Below, in pieces: positions 34,418 through 43,160 of a DNA stretch of 64,000 nt. The stretch comes from Bacillota bacterium (lineage in GTDB: Bacteria > Bacillota > Clostridia > Acetivibrionales > DTU013). The stretch's first letter is position 1, and each line of letters opens with the position of its first letter. Both the position numbers and the translations under genes were made by a program. The stretch covers positions 1 to 64,000 of the forward strand of contig JAEZMD010000005.1 in assembly GCA_023435745.1 (NCBI GenBank), in the 5' to 3' direction. A model generated the notes under the pieces. The model worked only from the letters and a program-made list of their open reading frames with translations, was not told the DNA's origin and did no database searches.

Positions 34418-35503
34418 ATGGGAAAAAAACTGAGAACGGCGGTCATCGGCTGCGGCAAGGTTGGTCATTTTCATGCAAAGGCCTATGAAAAATGTGAGAA
34501 CAGTGATTTTGTGGCTGTTTGTGATATGAATCCGGAATCTGCAGCCGCTTTCGCGAAACAATACAATGTAAAAGCATTTACCAATGTCCAGCAAATGATT
34601 CAGGAAATGAAAGTAGAAGCGCTCAGTATCTGCACTCCGCATCCGATGCATGCCGCACCGGCGGTGGAAGCGGCTGGTCTTGGAGTGAATCTGATCATAG
34701 AAAAGCCCCTCGCTTCTTCACTAAGTGATTGTGACAGTATTCTGAATGCCGCACAAAAAGCCGGCGTAAAGGTAGCTACTGTATGTCAGCGAAGATATTA
34801 CCTGCCATGTATGAGAATGAAAAAGGCAATAGAGGATGGAAAAATTGGAAGGCCGATTATTGGAAATGTTACAATGCTTGGCTGGCGAGATATGAAGTAT
34901 TACCGCAGCGACAAATGGCGCGGAACCTGGGACGGCGAGGGCGGAGGCGTTTTAGTCAACCAGGCGCCGCATCAACTGGATCTGCTTCTGTGGTATATGG
35001 GAGAGATCGACTATGTCTACGGCATCTGGAATACTCTGAATCACCCGGAACTGGAAGTTGACGATACAGCTGTGGCTGTGATCCGTTTTAAAAATGGAGG
35101 ACTGGGCAATATTCTGGTGAGTAATTCTCAGAATCCGGCGCTCTATGGAAAGGTACATATACATGGTGAAAACGGAGCCTCTATCGGAGTCCAGACGGAC
35201 GGCGGAGCAATGTTTATTGCAGGTGTGAGCAGCATTACAGAACCTCCGGTGAATGATCTGTGGACAGTCAGTGGAGAGGAGGATATGCTGGAAAAATGGA
35301 AAAAAGACGACGCTGACTTTTTTAACAGTGTGGATAGCATGTACTATTTCCATAATCAGCAGATCAAAGACTTCCTGGATGCGGTACTCAATGACAAAGA
35401 GCCATTGATCAGCGGATTGGATGGGCGTAGAACGGTTGAGCTGTTTACGGCAATTTATCGTTCTACGGCAACAAATTTACCTGTGAAATTTCCATTAAAA
35501 TAA
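34418..35503 (+). CDS. Gfo/Idh/MocA-family oxidoreductase
   Basis: A 361-residue protein with an N-terminal Rossmann fold (VIGCGKVGHFHAKAY), the family EKP motif (IIEKPLA, about residue 90), and a C-terminal alpha/beta domain with NQAPHQLDLLLW, where the histidine/aspartate pattern is catalytic in this family. Relatives act on inositol, glucose-fructose, and C3 oxidation of glycosides. It is last in the operon and is followed by a terminator. GAGGGAGGAAG precedes the ATG. Confidence 0.92.
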   Translation: MGKKLRTAVIGCGKVGHFHAKAYEKCENSDFVAVCDMNPESAAAFAKQYNVKAFTNVQQMIQEMKVEALSICTPHPMHAAPAVEAAGLGVNLIIEKPLASSLSDCDSILNAAQKAGVKVATVCQRRYYLPCMRMKKAIEDGKIGRPIIGNVTMLGWRDMKYYRSDKWRGTWDGEGGGVLVNQAPHQLDLLLWYMGEIDYVYGIWNTLNHPELEVDDTAVAVIRFKNGGLGNILVSNSQNPALYGKVHIHGENGASIGVQTDGGAMFIAGVSSITEPPVNDLWTVSGEEDMLEKWKKDDADFFNSVDSMYYFHNQQIKDFLDAVLNDKEPLISGLDGRRTVELFTAIYRSTATNLPVKFPLK

Positions 35504-35523
35504 TGATTTAAGTATTAGTGATT

Positions 35524-35565
35524 AGGAAGCAGGAGGACAATTCAGTTCTCGTGCTTCCTTTTTTA
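35524..35565 (+). terminator. Rho-independent terminator of glycoside operon
   Basis: AGGAAGCA (35524-35531) pairs with TGCTTCCT (35552-35559), with further pairing inside (GGAG with CTC region), followed by a T tract. Confidence 0.8.
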
Positions 35566-35716
35566 GTTTTAATGCTCTGAGAATAAATAGTCTACGTGTA
35601 ATGCCCTTGATGGGTTTGTTAATGTAGCGTAGAAATGGAACAAACTTCTGTAAATGCAGTCTAATAACCTGTAGTTAGTTTTATTAGCTAAAGGATTAAT
35701 AGATGAGGTGAAGAAA

Positions 35717-36772
35717 ATGATGAAAAAATTGTTATTAGTTTTTATTATGGTTTTTGCGATTACTGCTGCAAGCATACCGGCTTTTGCACAGGAGGAACCT
35801 GTATTGACCCCAAATGATACAGCACAGGCTAGTAGTTTTTCAGACATTGCAAAGCACTGGGGAAAAGATTCGATCATGAACACTGCAGAATATATACATT
35901 TTTTAGCGGAGGATGGGAAATTCATGCCGGATAAGGCATTGACCAGAAGCGAATTTGTACTGATGCTACAGAAGTCTCTGGGGATTCAGATCATGTATTT
36001 CAGGGAGACGGATATTAATGAATTCTTCAGCGATGTAACGAATGAGGCTGTGTATGCCTCTGCGTTGTTTGATTTGAGTGTAGCCAATATTATCGATGAT
36101 GAGGACCTCTTCAGACCTAATGACATTCTAAATAGGGAAGAGATGGTGCATTATATTATGAATGCCTACCGTTATAAAGCCGGAGATACCTATAAGTTGA
36201 TCAAGCTGGCATATAAGCCCTTTGCAGACGATGACAGAATAAACCCGGTATTCAGTGGTGACATTACGCTGGCTGATTATTATGGGATTATCAAAAGGCC
36301 GTTGAGCAACAAATTCTTTGCTAAAGATACCGCTACCAGGGCACAAGGCGCAACGGTGATCGACAGGCTTCTGAAGCTGCTGGAGAAGGAAGCGGCAGAG
36401 CAGGAGGCATCACAAGTATTGGTCAAACCATCTGCACATGCGAAGGATGGCCTTGTCATCATGAAGCTGGCCATTACGAATAACACTAAGAAAGAAGTTT
36501 ATATATCACATAGCTCAGGGCAGAAGGTTGATTTTCAGCTGCTGGATTCAGACCGGGAAGTATTATACACCTGGTCAGCGGACAAGTCGTTTATTATGGC
36601 CCTGACTGGGACCATTGTAAGCCCCGGAGAAACGCTTGAATTCAATGAAGCGGTGGAAGTGAACATTTATGGAGATGTTCTTGAGAAGGCAGAATTTTTG
36701 AAAGCCTATATTACCGGCACCTCTGAAGATTTCACCGTGAATGTAGATGGGTATGAGACAGAAATTGGATAG
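35717..36772 (+). CDS. SLH-domain protein with BsuPI-type domain
   Basis: A 351-residue secreted protein with a signal peptide (about 1-24, ending IPAFA). Three SLH repeats follow (about 35-230), seen in FSDIAKHWGKDSIM, FMPDKALTRSEFVLMLQ and FRPNDILNREEMVHYIM. A C-terminal beta domain (about 245-345; NNTKKEVYISHSSGQKVDFQ, LYTWSADKSF) resembles the BsuPI proteinase-inhibitor-like fold. It would be held at the cell wall through SLH binding. I chose the ATG at 35717, 6 nt after GAGGTGA; GTG at 35708 overlaps that site. It appears monocistronic. Confidence 0.85.
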   Translation: MMKKLLLVFIMVFAITAASIPAFAQEEPVLTPNDTAQASSFSDIAKHWGKDSIMNTAEYIHFLAEDGKFMPDKALTRSEFVLMLQKSLGIQIMYFRETDINEFFSDVTNEAVYASALFDLSVANIIDDEDLFRPNDILNREEMVHYIMNAYRYKAGDTYKLIKLAYKPFADDDRINPVFSGDITLADYYGIIKRPLSNKFFAKDTATRAQGATVIDRLLKLLEKEAAEQEASQVLVKPSAHAKDGLVIMKLAITNNTKKEVYISHSSGQKVDFQLLDSDREVLYTWSADKSFIMALTGTIVSPGETLEFNEAVEVNIYGDVLEKAEFLKAYITGTSEDFTVNVDGYETEIG

Positions 36773-37112
36773 GCATTCTTGCAATCATGCCCGCTCAAGA
36801 ATAATACATAATTGTTTTTGAGCTTGAAAAATTAAAAACTATATGATAGTTTTTAATGGTATATTTAGGATACGGAAAGGGACGACCTTAATGAACTCAT
36901 TGAAGTCCTATAATCGAAAACTCTGCTCCGTGCAAAGACCACAAAACTTAAGTCGGCGATGCTTTGCTCGGAGCCTGAATTCATTAAGTAGCTGATGTTG
37001 AAATTGTAATACGCCTCGAAGCTCTTTATACTTTGTATGTAAAGGTTTTGTTTGTGTTATCTTTTTCAACATAAGTTATTTATGAGAGTCAGGAATAAGG
37101 ATTGTTTTTAAA
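36773..37112. other. Non-coding region with imperfect long palindrome
   Basis: No gene is seen. An 11-bp perfect A/T hairpin (36831-36841/36847-36857) follows the SLH gene. Beyond it is a nested imperfect palindrome: outer arms 36887-36899/36976-36988 (12 of 13 match) and inner arms 36925-36937/36962-36974 (12 of 13 match). It may be a small non-coding RNA or the remains of a mobile element. Confidence 0.5.
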
Positions 37113-37116
37113 GGAC

Positions 37117-37156
37117 AAAACTGCAGCAGGCACAGCCAAAACTGCAGTTTTTTATT
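37117..37156 (+). terminator. Rho-independent terminator, upstream transcript unknown
   Basis: AAAACTGCAG (37117-37126) pairs perfectly with CTGCAGTTTT (37143-37152), followed by more T residues. No protein gene ends just before it, so it may close an RNA transcribed from the palindromic region. Confidence 0.7.
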
Positions 37157-37215
37157 GAATAAGATTCAGTAGTGGTCTTTGCTTCAACCAAGAAAAATCT
37201 GGGGGGAGCGGAGAT

Positions 37216-37515
37216 ATGAAATATATTAAGGCACAGGATGTGCTACCAAGAGAAGTAATAGAGATAATTCAAGAATATGTAGATGGTGGATTTTTATATA
37301 TACCCCGTAAAAATGGCAAACAGAAAGCTTGGGGAGAAAACAGCGGGACAAAGCATAGTTTGAAGGAAAGAAATAAGCAAATATACTGTGAATACAAGTC
37401 CGGTGCATCAGTTTCAGAGTTAACGAAGATTTATTATCTTTCTGAGCAAAGCATTAGAAGGATAGTAAATCAAGAAAAGCTGGCATTCTCAAATTCTTTA
37501 CATAATCATTTGTGA
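37216..37515 (+). CDS. CD3324-family putative DNA-binding protein
   Basis: A 99-residue protein starting MKYIKAQDVLPREVIEIIQ, followed by YIPRKNGKQKAWGE and a C-terminal helix-turn-helix (SVSELTKIYYLSEQSIRRIV). This matches my memory of the CD3324 family, Mor-like small regulators of Clostridia. GGGGGGAGCGGAG precedes the ATG. It is a single-gene unit in a region rich in repeats. The target is unknown. Confidence 0.75.
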   Translation: MKYIKAQDVLPREVIEIIQEYVDGGFLYIPRKNGKQKAWGENSGTKHSLKERNKQIYCEYKSGASVSELTKIYYLSEQSIRRIVNQEKLAFSNSLHNHL

Positions 37516-37657
37516 AATTGATATGTTAGTAATACCTGTGTTATGGTTTTATTGTAACTGGTTTTACCAGCAAAATATCTTTCACAAACATGAACAGATC
37601 AATTCCGATTATACTGTTTATTCAGAATGATATGTGAAGAAAGGAACGAAAATAGTT

Positions 37658-37843
37658 ATGGCATCAAAAACACATAGAGGCAAAACATTATGGAAGCTGC
37701 CATCACATGGCAGAGGTACCTGTCCGGTATGTAAGGCTACTAGAATTAAGGTTTTGTATGAAATAATTGCAGGAGATGGTGCTAAAATAAAGGTTTGCAA
37801 AAGATGTCAGAGTAAGAAGATAGCTTCGATTGCAGGTCTTTGA
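37658..37843 (+). CDS. Small zinc-ribbon protein
   Basis: A 61-residue basic protein with two CxxC pairs (CPVCKA and CKRCQS), i.e. a zinc ribbon. It opens with MASKTHRGKTLWKLPSHGRG. AAAGGA lies 14 nt before the ATG at 37658, and an in-frame GTG at 37634 is an alternative start. I do not know the family function; basic zinc ribbons of this size often bind RNA or ribosomes. Confidence 0.65.
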   Translation: MASKTHRGKTLWKLPSHGRGTCPVCKATRIKVLYEIIAGDGAKIKVCKRCQSKKIASIAGL

Positions 37844-37869
37844 CCTGCATGGATACCGAAAGAAGGAAA

Positions 37870-38005
37870 GGGACGCTACTCGTTTTTGCAGTTTTTGAAC
37901 AGAATTCTTCATAATAAAGCTTGTTTTATAGATATTTGTCCATGATTACAGGCTGTATAGAGCAAAATTCTGTTCAAAAGTTGAAATACTGAGTAGTGTC
38001 GTGTC
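37870..38005. mobile_element. MITE-like element with about 35-bp terminal inverted repeats
   Basis: The left arm (37870-37906) and right arm (37966-38000) are imperfect inverted repeats. The inner 14 bp (TTTTGAACAGAATT) are exact, and the outer part matches as GACGCTACTC versus GACACTACTC. The 59-bp interior has no ORF. Size and form suit a miniature inverted-repeat element; a target duplication was not identified. Confidence 0.55.
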
Positions 38006-38034
38006 TTAGTCAACCTGAAGTAACTAATTCTGTA

Positions 38035-38112
38035 GCATCCACCAGAAAGGCCGGCTTCAAGGGCTAGAGAGCGGCATCCACCAGAAGGGTCAGCTTCAAA
38101 GATTGGATAGCT
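38035..38112. repeat. Two-copy tandem repeat, 39-bp unit
   Basis: GCATCCACCAGAA begins both units (38035 and 38074), and the following GGC/TCAGCTTCAA is nearly the same. On the - strand the units encode related peptides, interrupted by a stop, so this may be the frayed end of a lost - strand gene. The rest of 38113-38255 shows no convincing gene. Confidence 0.5.
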
Positions 38113-38255
38113 GCGTCAAGGCTCGATCTTGTTTGAATTCCCTTTGTACAGCTTTCCAGCACACTCCTTATGGCATGCTCATAGCAGTTTTTTTGCTCTA
38201 TTTTAGGCTCTTCCCTTCTATCGTCCGTAAACAGGATTAGTGAGCTTTCACTTCG

Positions 38256-38861
38256 ATGAGTACCTTTTATCAGTGCATGAAGGAGAGCCATTTTTGGCTG
38301 ACCTCCTCCGACGATTATGTTTATGCGGCCATCCTCGCTGTAACGGAGCTGGATGTAGAGAAGGCTATGGGAGAAGTTGAAACTTGTTACACCATGCTTA
38401 ATGATAAAGGCTTTCATAGGGGTAATAATCTTCAGACTCTTTCACATATACTTGCCGTGGGTGAGGAAAGCGCTTTTGACAAGTGTAATAAGGCTGCCTG
38501 GATATTCAAAGGCTTGAAAGAAAGAGGATGCACCTTGAATAATTATGGACTGGCTTGCATTGGAGTCCTGGCCCTGGTAGCTACTGATGTTCAAAAAGTC
38601 ACAGAGGAAGTTGCGGAGGCTTACGATTATATATATGAAAAAGAGGGATATGGGTTCTGGAGCATTGATAAAACGACAAGAGCTATGCTGGCAGCTTCGA
38701 TGGTCGCCGATTTCTATATTGACGGGATCCAGAAAGGGATATTACAGGTGACCTTGGGTAACAGTATTCATGCGATCCTAATTGCACAACAGCAGGCCGC
38801 GGTGGCGGCTGCATGCGCCGCAAGCGCAGCTAGTGCTTCGGCGGCCTCTTCGGGCACATAA
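38256..38861 (+). pseudogene. 5'-truncated DUF4003-family gene
   Basis: The open frame gives 201 residues. KESHFWLTSSDDYVYAAILA, then ELDVEKAMGEVETCY and the Ala/Ser-rich end match the C-terminal two thirds of DUF4003 proteins, which are normally about 300 residues or more. The N-terminal part is missing and no ribosome site precedes the ATG. Upstream lie the tandem repeat and MITE-like element, probably linked to the truncation. Function of the family is unknown. Confidence 0.6.
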
Positions 38862-38961
38862 AGCAGGATGTTGACAGGGGCTTATGGAGTAATACTTTCA
38901 GCCTTTATATAAATAGCTATGAAAGGTCGAATAATGTCGAACAGTTTTCTCACTGGAACAC

Positions 38962-38991
38962 TTGTTCTGCCCGTTGTGTTTGTGATATACT
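38962..38991 (+). promoter_or_regulatory. Promoter of DUF2569-ABC exporter operon
   Basis: TTGTTC (38962-38967), 18 bp, TATACT (38986-38991) with an extended TGA. Confidence 0.55.
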
Positions 38992-39018
38992 GCAATTAGT
39001 TTTTTGGGGGAGGACAAA

Positions 39019-39528
39019 ATGAACGAATTCAGGAAGGCTTATGAGTATAATGAAGAAACCGGAGTAAGCGGTTTTTTGATGATTCTTTTTTTAATGCTGA
39101 TCTCGCTTGAGCCTCTTCTGGCTTTGATTTCGGTTTCACTTATATACCCGCGGATGAACGCTGGTATTCTTGGGGCAGTATTTGCTGTGGCAGCTGTCGT
39201 TTATGGATTGTTTTCCCTATTTGCAGGCATAGCTCTTAAAAAGCAGGCTGCGTTTGCCATTACTGCTGTAAAGTCATTTTTAATCTTCAGAGTCATATTT
39301 CTGATCCCCTTCACATGTATGATAATATCTCGGCAGATCAATGAGATCCCCTATTTAAAGGCATCACCGGAATATGCGGAGGCTAAAGGAAGTCTGACGA
39401 TGTCACTTATCATTGACATTGCTTATGTGATCATATTCAGCGTAGGCTGGTATATATACCTGCGAAGATCAAGAAGGGTGAAGGAAGAGTTCTTGTTACG
39501 AAAGCAGTATCTGGGGAAACACGTCTAA
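39019..39528 (+). CDS. DUF2569-like membrane protein
   Basis: A 169-residue protein with four likely membrane helices (about 18-42, 50-75, 85-105, 130-152) and charged ends. The start VSGFLMILFLMLISLEPLL resembles DUF2569 proteins. GGGGGAGG precedes the ATG at 39019. It lies 21 bp before the ABC exporter genes and probably shares their transcript; whether it aids the exporter is unknown. Confidence 0.7.
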   Translation: MNEFRKAYEYNEETGVSGFLMILFLMLISLEPLLALISVSLIYPRMNAGILGAVFAVAAVVYGLFSLFAGIALKKQAAFAITAVKSFLIFRVIFLIPFTCMIISRQINEIPYLKASPEYAEAKGSLTMSLIIDIAYVIIFSVGWYIYLRRSRRVKEEFLLRKQYLGKHV

Positions 39529-39549
39529 AATGATAGGACTGTAGATTGT

Positions 39550-41319
39550 ATGGCTGAATTTAAATGGGTGTGGGGTTATGTAAAAAAATATAAACGCATT
39601 TTTTTTACTGCGCTGGCATTAGTTGTGGTTATGAATTTGTTGAACATGATTAACCCCTACGTACAGGGAATGATCGTAGATCGGGTAATCAAGGACGGGC
39701 AGACCGGCATTCTTCTTTCCCTGGTTATGATCATGATTGTTGCAACACTGGCTAAGTCAGTAATCAGATACGTTTATTTGTATATTTTCGAGTTTGTCTC
39801 TCAGAGTGTAGTCTTCAACGCCAGAGAATCAATTTTTAAAAGGATCCAGGAGCTGGATTTTGAATTTTTTGATCAAACAAAAACGGGTGATATTATGGCC
39901 CGTATGACGGGTGATATGGAAGCGGTCAGGCATTTTACCGCATATGTCATATATTCCCTGTTTATGCATGCGATCACCTTCATTTCTGTCATGGCAATTC
40001 TTTTTTCTATTAATGCGACATTTTCACTGATCCTTCTGGCGGTTACTCCTATTACCGGGTATTTTGCCATAAAACTGACAGGTAAGGTCAAACCGGCATT
40101 TGCTGCCATCAGGGAACAGTTTTCAAAACTGAATTCAGTCGTACAGGAAAGCATAAGCGGGAACCGGGTCATTAAAGCCTTTGCCAGAGAAGATTACGAG
40201 ATCTATAAATTCTCTCGTGAGAATGCGGGCTTCAGAGATAGTAACATTAATGCGGCCAGAATCTGGGAGAAGTACCTGCCTGTGTTGGATTCACTGGCTG
40301 GCGGGCTATCGGTAGTGATTATCCTGGTAGGCGGCATCATGGTCATTGGGGGAAATATCACACTTGGAGAGCTCGTTACATTTAACAGCTTCATCTGGGC
40401 GCTGAACAACCCAATGAGGATGGTTGGCTGGCTGATCAATGATACACAGAGATTTGCCGCATCAGCGGAAAAGATCATGCGTATGCTGGAAAGAGAGCCC
40501 AGAATCACGGGAGGCGAACAGGCGGAAGAGGTTGAAAAGCTCGAAGGCAGGGTGGAATTTAGAGATGTTTGCTTTTGCTATGGCGGGGCGCCTGTGCTGG
40601 AGGATGTCTGCTTCAGGGCCTTTCCGGGGCAGACGGTGGCTATCATAGGGCCTACAGGCTCCGGTAAATCCACTCTTATCAGTTTGATATCCAGATTTTA
40701 CGATTGTACGGATGGCAGGATATTTATCGACGGCAAAGATATTAAGGAGTACGAGCCAAGGGAACTGAGAAAGAGCATTGCCGTCGCTATGCAGGACATA
40801 TTCCTGTTTTCTGATACGATCGAAGGAAATATAGCCTACGGCGTACCGGAGGCAACTGTGGACAAGGTCGTTTGGGCAGCTGAAATGGCAGGTGCTCATG
40901 GGTTTATCACTGAATTCAGCGAGGGATATGATACTATAATCGGCGAACGCGGCGTTGGACTGTCCGGCGGACAGAAGCAAAGGATCGCACTGGCTCGAGC
41001 GCTGATCAGGGATCCATCTATAATTATTCTGGATGATACAACCTCCAGTGTAGATATCGAAACAGAGCATGAGATTTTTCACTCACTGAAGGAATTTTAT
41101 ATGGACAAGACAGCATTTATCATTGCGCACAGGATTTCTTCCGTCCGAAACGCAGACCTGATCCTTGTGCTGGATTCGGGCAAAATCATTGAACGAGGTA
41201 CCCATGAAGAGCTGCTGGCGGCAAAGGGATACTACTACAGCGTATTTATGAATCAGTACGGTGATTTTGACAAACAGGTCAGGGAAGGAGGCGAACCGGT
41301 TGGCGAGAAACAAGTTTGA
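39550..41319 (+). CDS. ABC exporter half-transporter 1 (degenerate-site subunit)
   Basis: A 589-residue protein with a six-helix membrane domain (about 1-320) and an ATPase domain. Walker A is GPTGSGKST, signature LSGGQKQR, and Walker B IIILDDTTS. The residue after the Walker B aspartate is D, not the catalytic E of IIILDEATS. This is typical of one half of heterodimeric exporters (BmrCD, LmrCD, TM287/288 type), where one ATP site does not hydrolyse. The second half overlaps downstream. Substrates of such pumps are drugs or lipids. Confidence 0.9.
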   Translation: MAEFKWVWGYVKKYKRIFFTALALVVVMNLLNMINPYVQGMIVDRVIKDGQTGILLSLVMIMIVATLAKSVIRYVYLYIFEFVSQSVVFNARESIFKRIQELDFEFFDQTKTGDIMARMTGDMEAVRHFTAYVIYSLFMHAITFISVMAILFSINATFSLILLAVTPITGYFAIKLTGKVKPAFAAIREQFSKLNSVVQESISGNRVIKAFAREDYEIYKFSRENAGFRDSNINAARIWEKYLPVLDSLAGGLSVVIILVGGIMVIGGNITLGELVTFNSFIWALNNPMRMVGWLINDTQRFAASAEKIMRMLEREPRITGGEQAEEVEKLEGRVEFRDVCFCYGGAPVLEDVCFRAFPGQTVAIIGPTGSGKSTLISLISRFYDCTDGRIFIDGKDIKEYEPRELRKSIAVAMQDIFLFSDTIEGNIAYGVPEATVDKVVWAAEMAGAHGFITEFSEGYDTIIGERGVGLSGGQKQRIALARALIRDPSIIILDDTTSSVDIETEHEIFHSLKEFYMDKTAFIIAHRISSVRNADLILVLDSGKIIERGTHEELLAAKGYYYSVFMNQYGDFDKQVREGGEPVGEKQV

Positions 41320-43084
41320 TATAGATGAAGAGCTTGATTCCAAATTTGACTTTAAACAACTAAAAAGGCTGCTTGGCTATCTGAAGCCCTACAGAGGGAA
41401 GGTTGTGTCAACGGTGCTGCTGATGCTGACAGCCAGTGCGCTTGCGCTGCTTGGGCCTTATCTGGTAAAGGTGGCGATCGACGAAAGGATCCCTCAAAAG
41501 GATATTGGCGGACTTGCGGTGCTGGCACTGCTTTTTTTGGCTACATTGATTTTCAATGCCATCTGCATGAAATACAGGATCAGGACAATGACCTTTATCG
41601 GGCAGAGCATCCTGTATAATATCCGAAAGGACTTGTTTATCCACCTGCAAAAGCTGCCATTCAGCTATTACGACAGCAGACCTCATGGAAAGATCCTTGT
41701 CAGGGTTGTCAACTATGTCAATTCGCTTAGTGACCTTTTGTCAAACGGGATTATCAATTTGATAACAGACATGTTTACCCTGATGGCTATTATTGGCTTT
41801 ATGTTGTTTCTCAATGTCAAACTGGCGTTGATTTGCATGACCGGGCTACCCCTTCTGATTATTGTTACAATGCTGTTGAAAAGCGCCCAGCGCAGAGCAT
41901 GGCAGAAGGTAAGCAGAAAGCAGGCAAATATGAACGCCTATATACATGAGAGCATTTGTGGGGTTAAGGTGACGCAGTCCTTTGCCAGGGAGAAGGAAAC
42001 GATAGACATTTTTCTTAATCAGAGCGGTGAATACAGGAAGTCCTGGATGTCGGCCGTAAAGATACAGTTTTTAATGTGGCCTTTCATTGACATCATATCT
42101 GTATCAAGTGTTGCTGCAGTCTTTTTCTTCGGAGTACGATGGCTTGGCACAGGAGGAGTCACCGTAGGCATCATCATTGCGTTTATCAGCTACATCTGGC
42201 GTTTTTGGGAGCCTGTAAGCAACCTGGGTAACTTCTACAATGCAATTATCAATGCGGTGGCTTATCTGGAAAGAATTTTTGAAACGATTGATGAAAAACC
42301 TCTTGTCGACAACCTGCCCGGCGCCGTAGAGATGCCGCCAATAGAGGGAAATGTCGAATTCAGGGAGGTTGTTTTCAGCTATGAAAAAGACGAAGTCATC
42401 CTTGACAATGTGAGCTTTTTTGTGAAGCCCGGAGAAGCAGTTGCGCTGGTTGGTCCGACAGGAGCGGGAAAATCCACGGTTGTGAATCTGATAAGCAGGT
42501 TTTATGATATTAGTTCGGGCAGTGTGACGATAGACGGAAAAGATGTCAGAAGTGTAACGCTGGAGTCTCTCAGAAGACAAATGGGGATTATGCTGCAGGA
42601 TACTTTCATTTTCTCCGGTACCATTATGGATAATATAAAGTACAGCAGACTGGATGCCACGGATGAGCAGGCCATAGAGGCTGCAAAGGCAGTGAAAGCG
42701 CATGAATTTATCGCTGCCTTTCCGGATGGCTATTATACAGAGGTCAATGAAAGGGGTTCCAGGCTTTCGGTGGGACAGAGGCAGCTGATATCCTTTGCCA
42801 GAGCGCTGTTGGCAGATCCGAGGATACTGGTACTGGACGAGGCGACCTCCAGTATTGACACAAAAACCGAAATGGCGCTGCAGGAAGGCTTGCAAAGATT
42901 GCTGAAAGGCCGTACGTCCTTCATTATCGCACATAGACTATCCACCATAAAAAATGCAGACAAAATAATGTATATTGAGGATGGAAAGATAGTTGAACAG
43001 GGTACGCATGATGAGTTAATGGCCCAGGACGGCGCGTACCACAAGCTTTATACGGCTCAATACAGACTGCTGGATGCCATATAG
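41300..43084 (+). CDS. ABC exporter half-transporter 2 (catalytic subunit)
   Basis: A 594-residue half-transporter with Walker A GPTGAGKST, a full Walker B (ILVLDEATSSID), and a degenerate signature LSVGQRQ in place of LSGGQ. The canonical Walker B faces the canonical signature of subunit 1, and the two degenerate halves meet in the other site, as expected for a heterodimer. I chose the TTG at 41300, 8 nt after AAGGAGG, overlapping subunit 1 by 20 nt. The longer frame from 41261 has no ribosome site. Confidence 0.9.
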   Translation: MARNKFDIDEELDSKFDFKQLKRLLGYLKPYRGKVVSTVLLMLTASALALLGPYLVKVAIDERIPQKDIGGLAVLALLFLATLIFNAICMKYRIRTMTFIGQSILYNIRKDLFIHLQKLPFSYYDSRPHGKILVRVVNYVNSLSDLLSNGIINLITDMFTLMAIIGFMLFLNVKLALICMTGLPLLIIVTMLLKSAQRRAWQKVSRKQANMNAYIHESICGVKVTQSFAREKETIDIFLNQSGEYRKSWMSAVKIQFLMWPFIDIISVSSVAAVFFFGVRWLGTGGVTVGIIIAFISYIWRFWEPVSNLGNFYNAIINAVAYLERIFETIDEKPLVDNLPGAVEMPPIEGNVEFREVVFSYEKDEVILDNVSFFVKPGEAVALVGPTGAGKSTVVNLISRFYDISSGSVTIDGKDVRSVTLESLRRQMGIMLQDTFIFSGTIMDNIKYSRLDATDEQAIEAAKAVKAHEFIAAFPDGYYTEVNERGSRLSVGQRQLISFARALLADPRILVLDEATSSIDTKTEMALQEGLQRLLKGRTSFIIAHRLSTIKNADKIMYIEDGKIVEQGTHDELMAQDGAYHKLYTAQYRLLDAI

Positions 43085-43160
43085 GGAAGCAAACCGGCTA
43101 TACAGCCAACGATAGCCAACCATACAGCAAATCATACAACCAACCCTGTGCAGCTGACTG

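Noticed and set aside
38064..38417. 117-codon open frame on the - strand opposite DUF4003
   Set aside because: Its first half is antisense to the DUF4003 gene and no ribosome site is seen; its end overlaps the 39-bp tandem repeat and may be only a relic.
42104..42934. 276-codon open frame on the - strand
   Set aside because: It lies wholly antisense to the ATPase domain of ABC subunit 2, which has intact motifs; it is a shadow of that gene.
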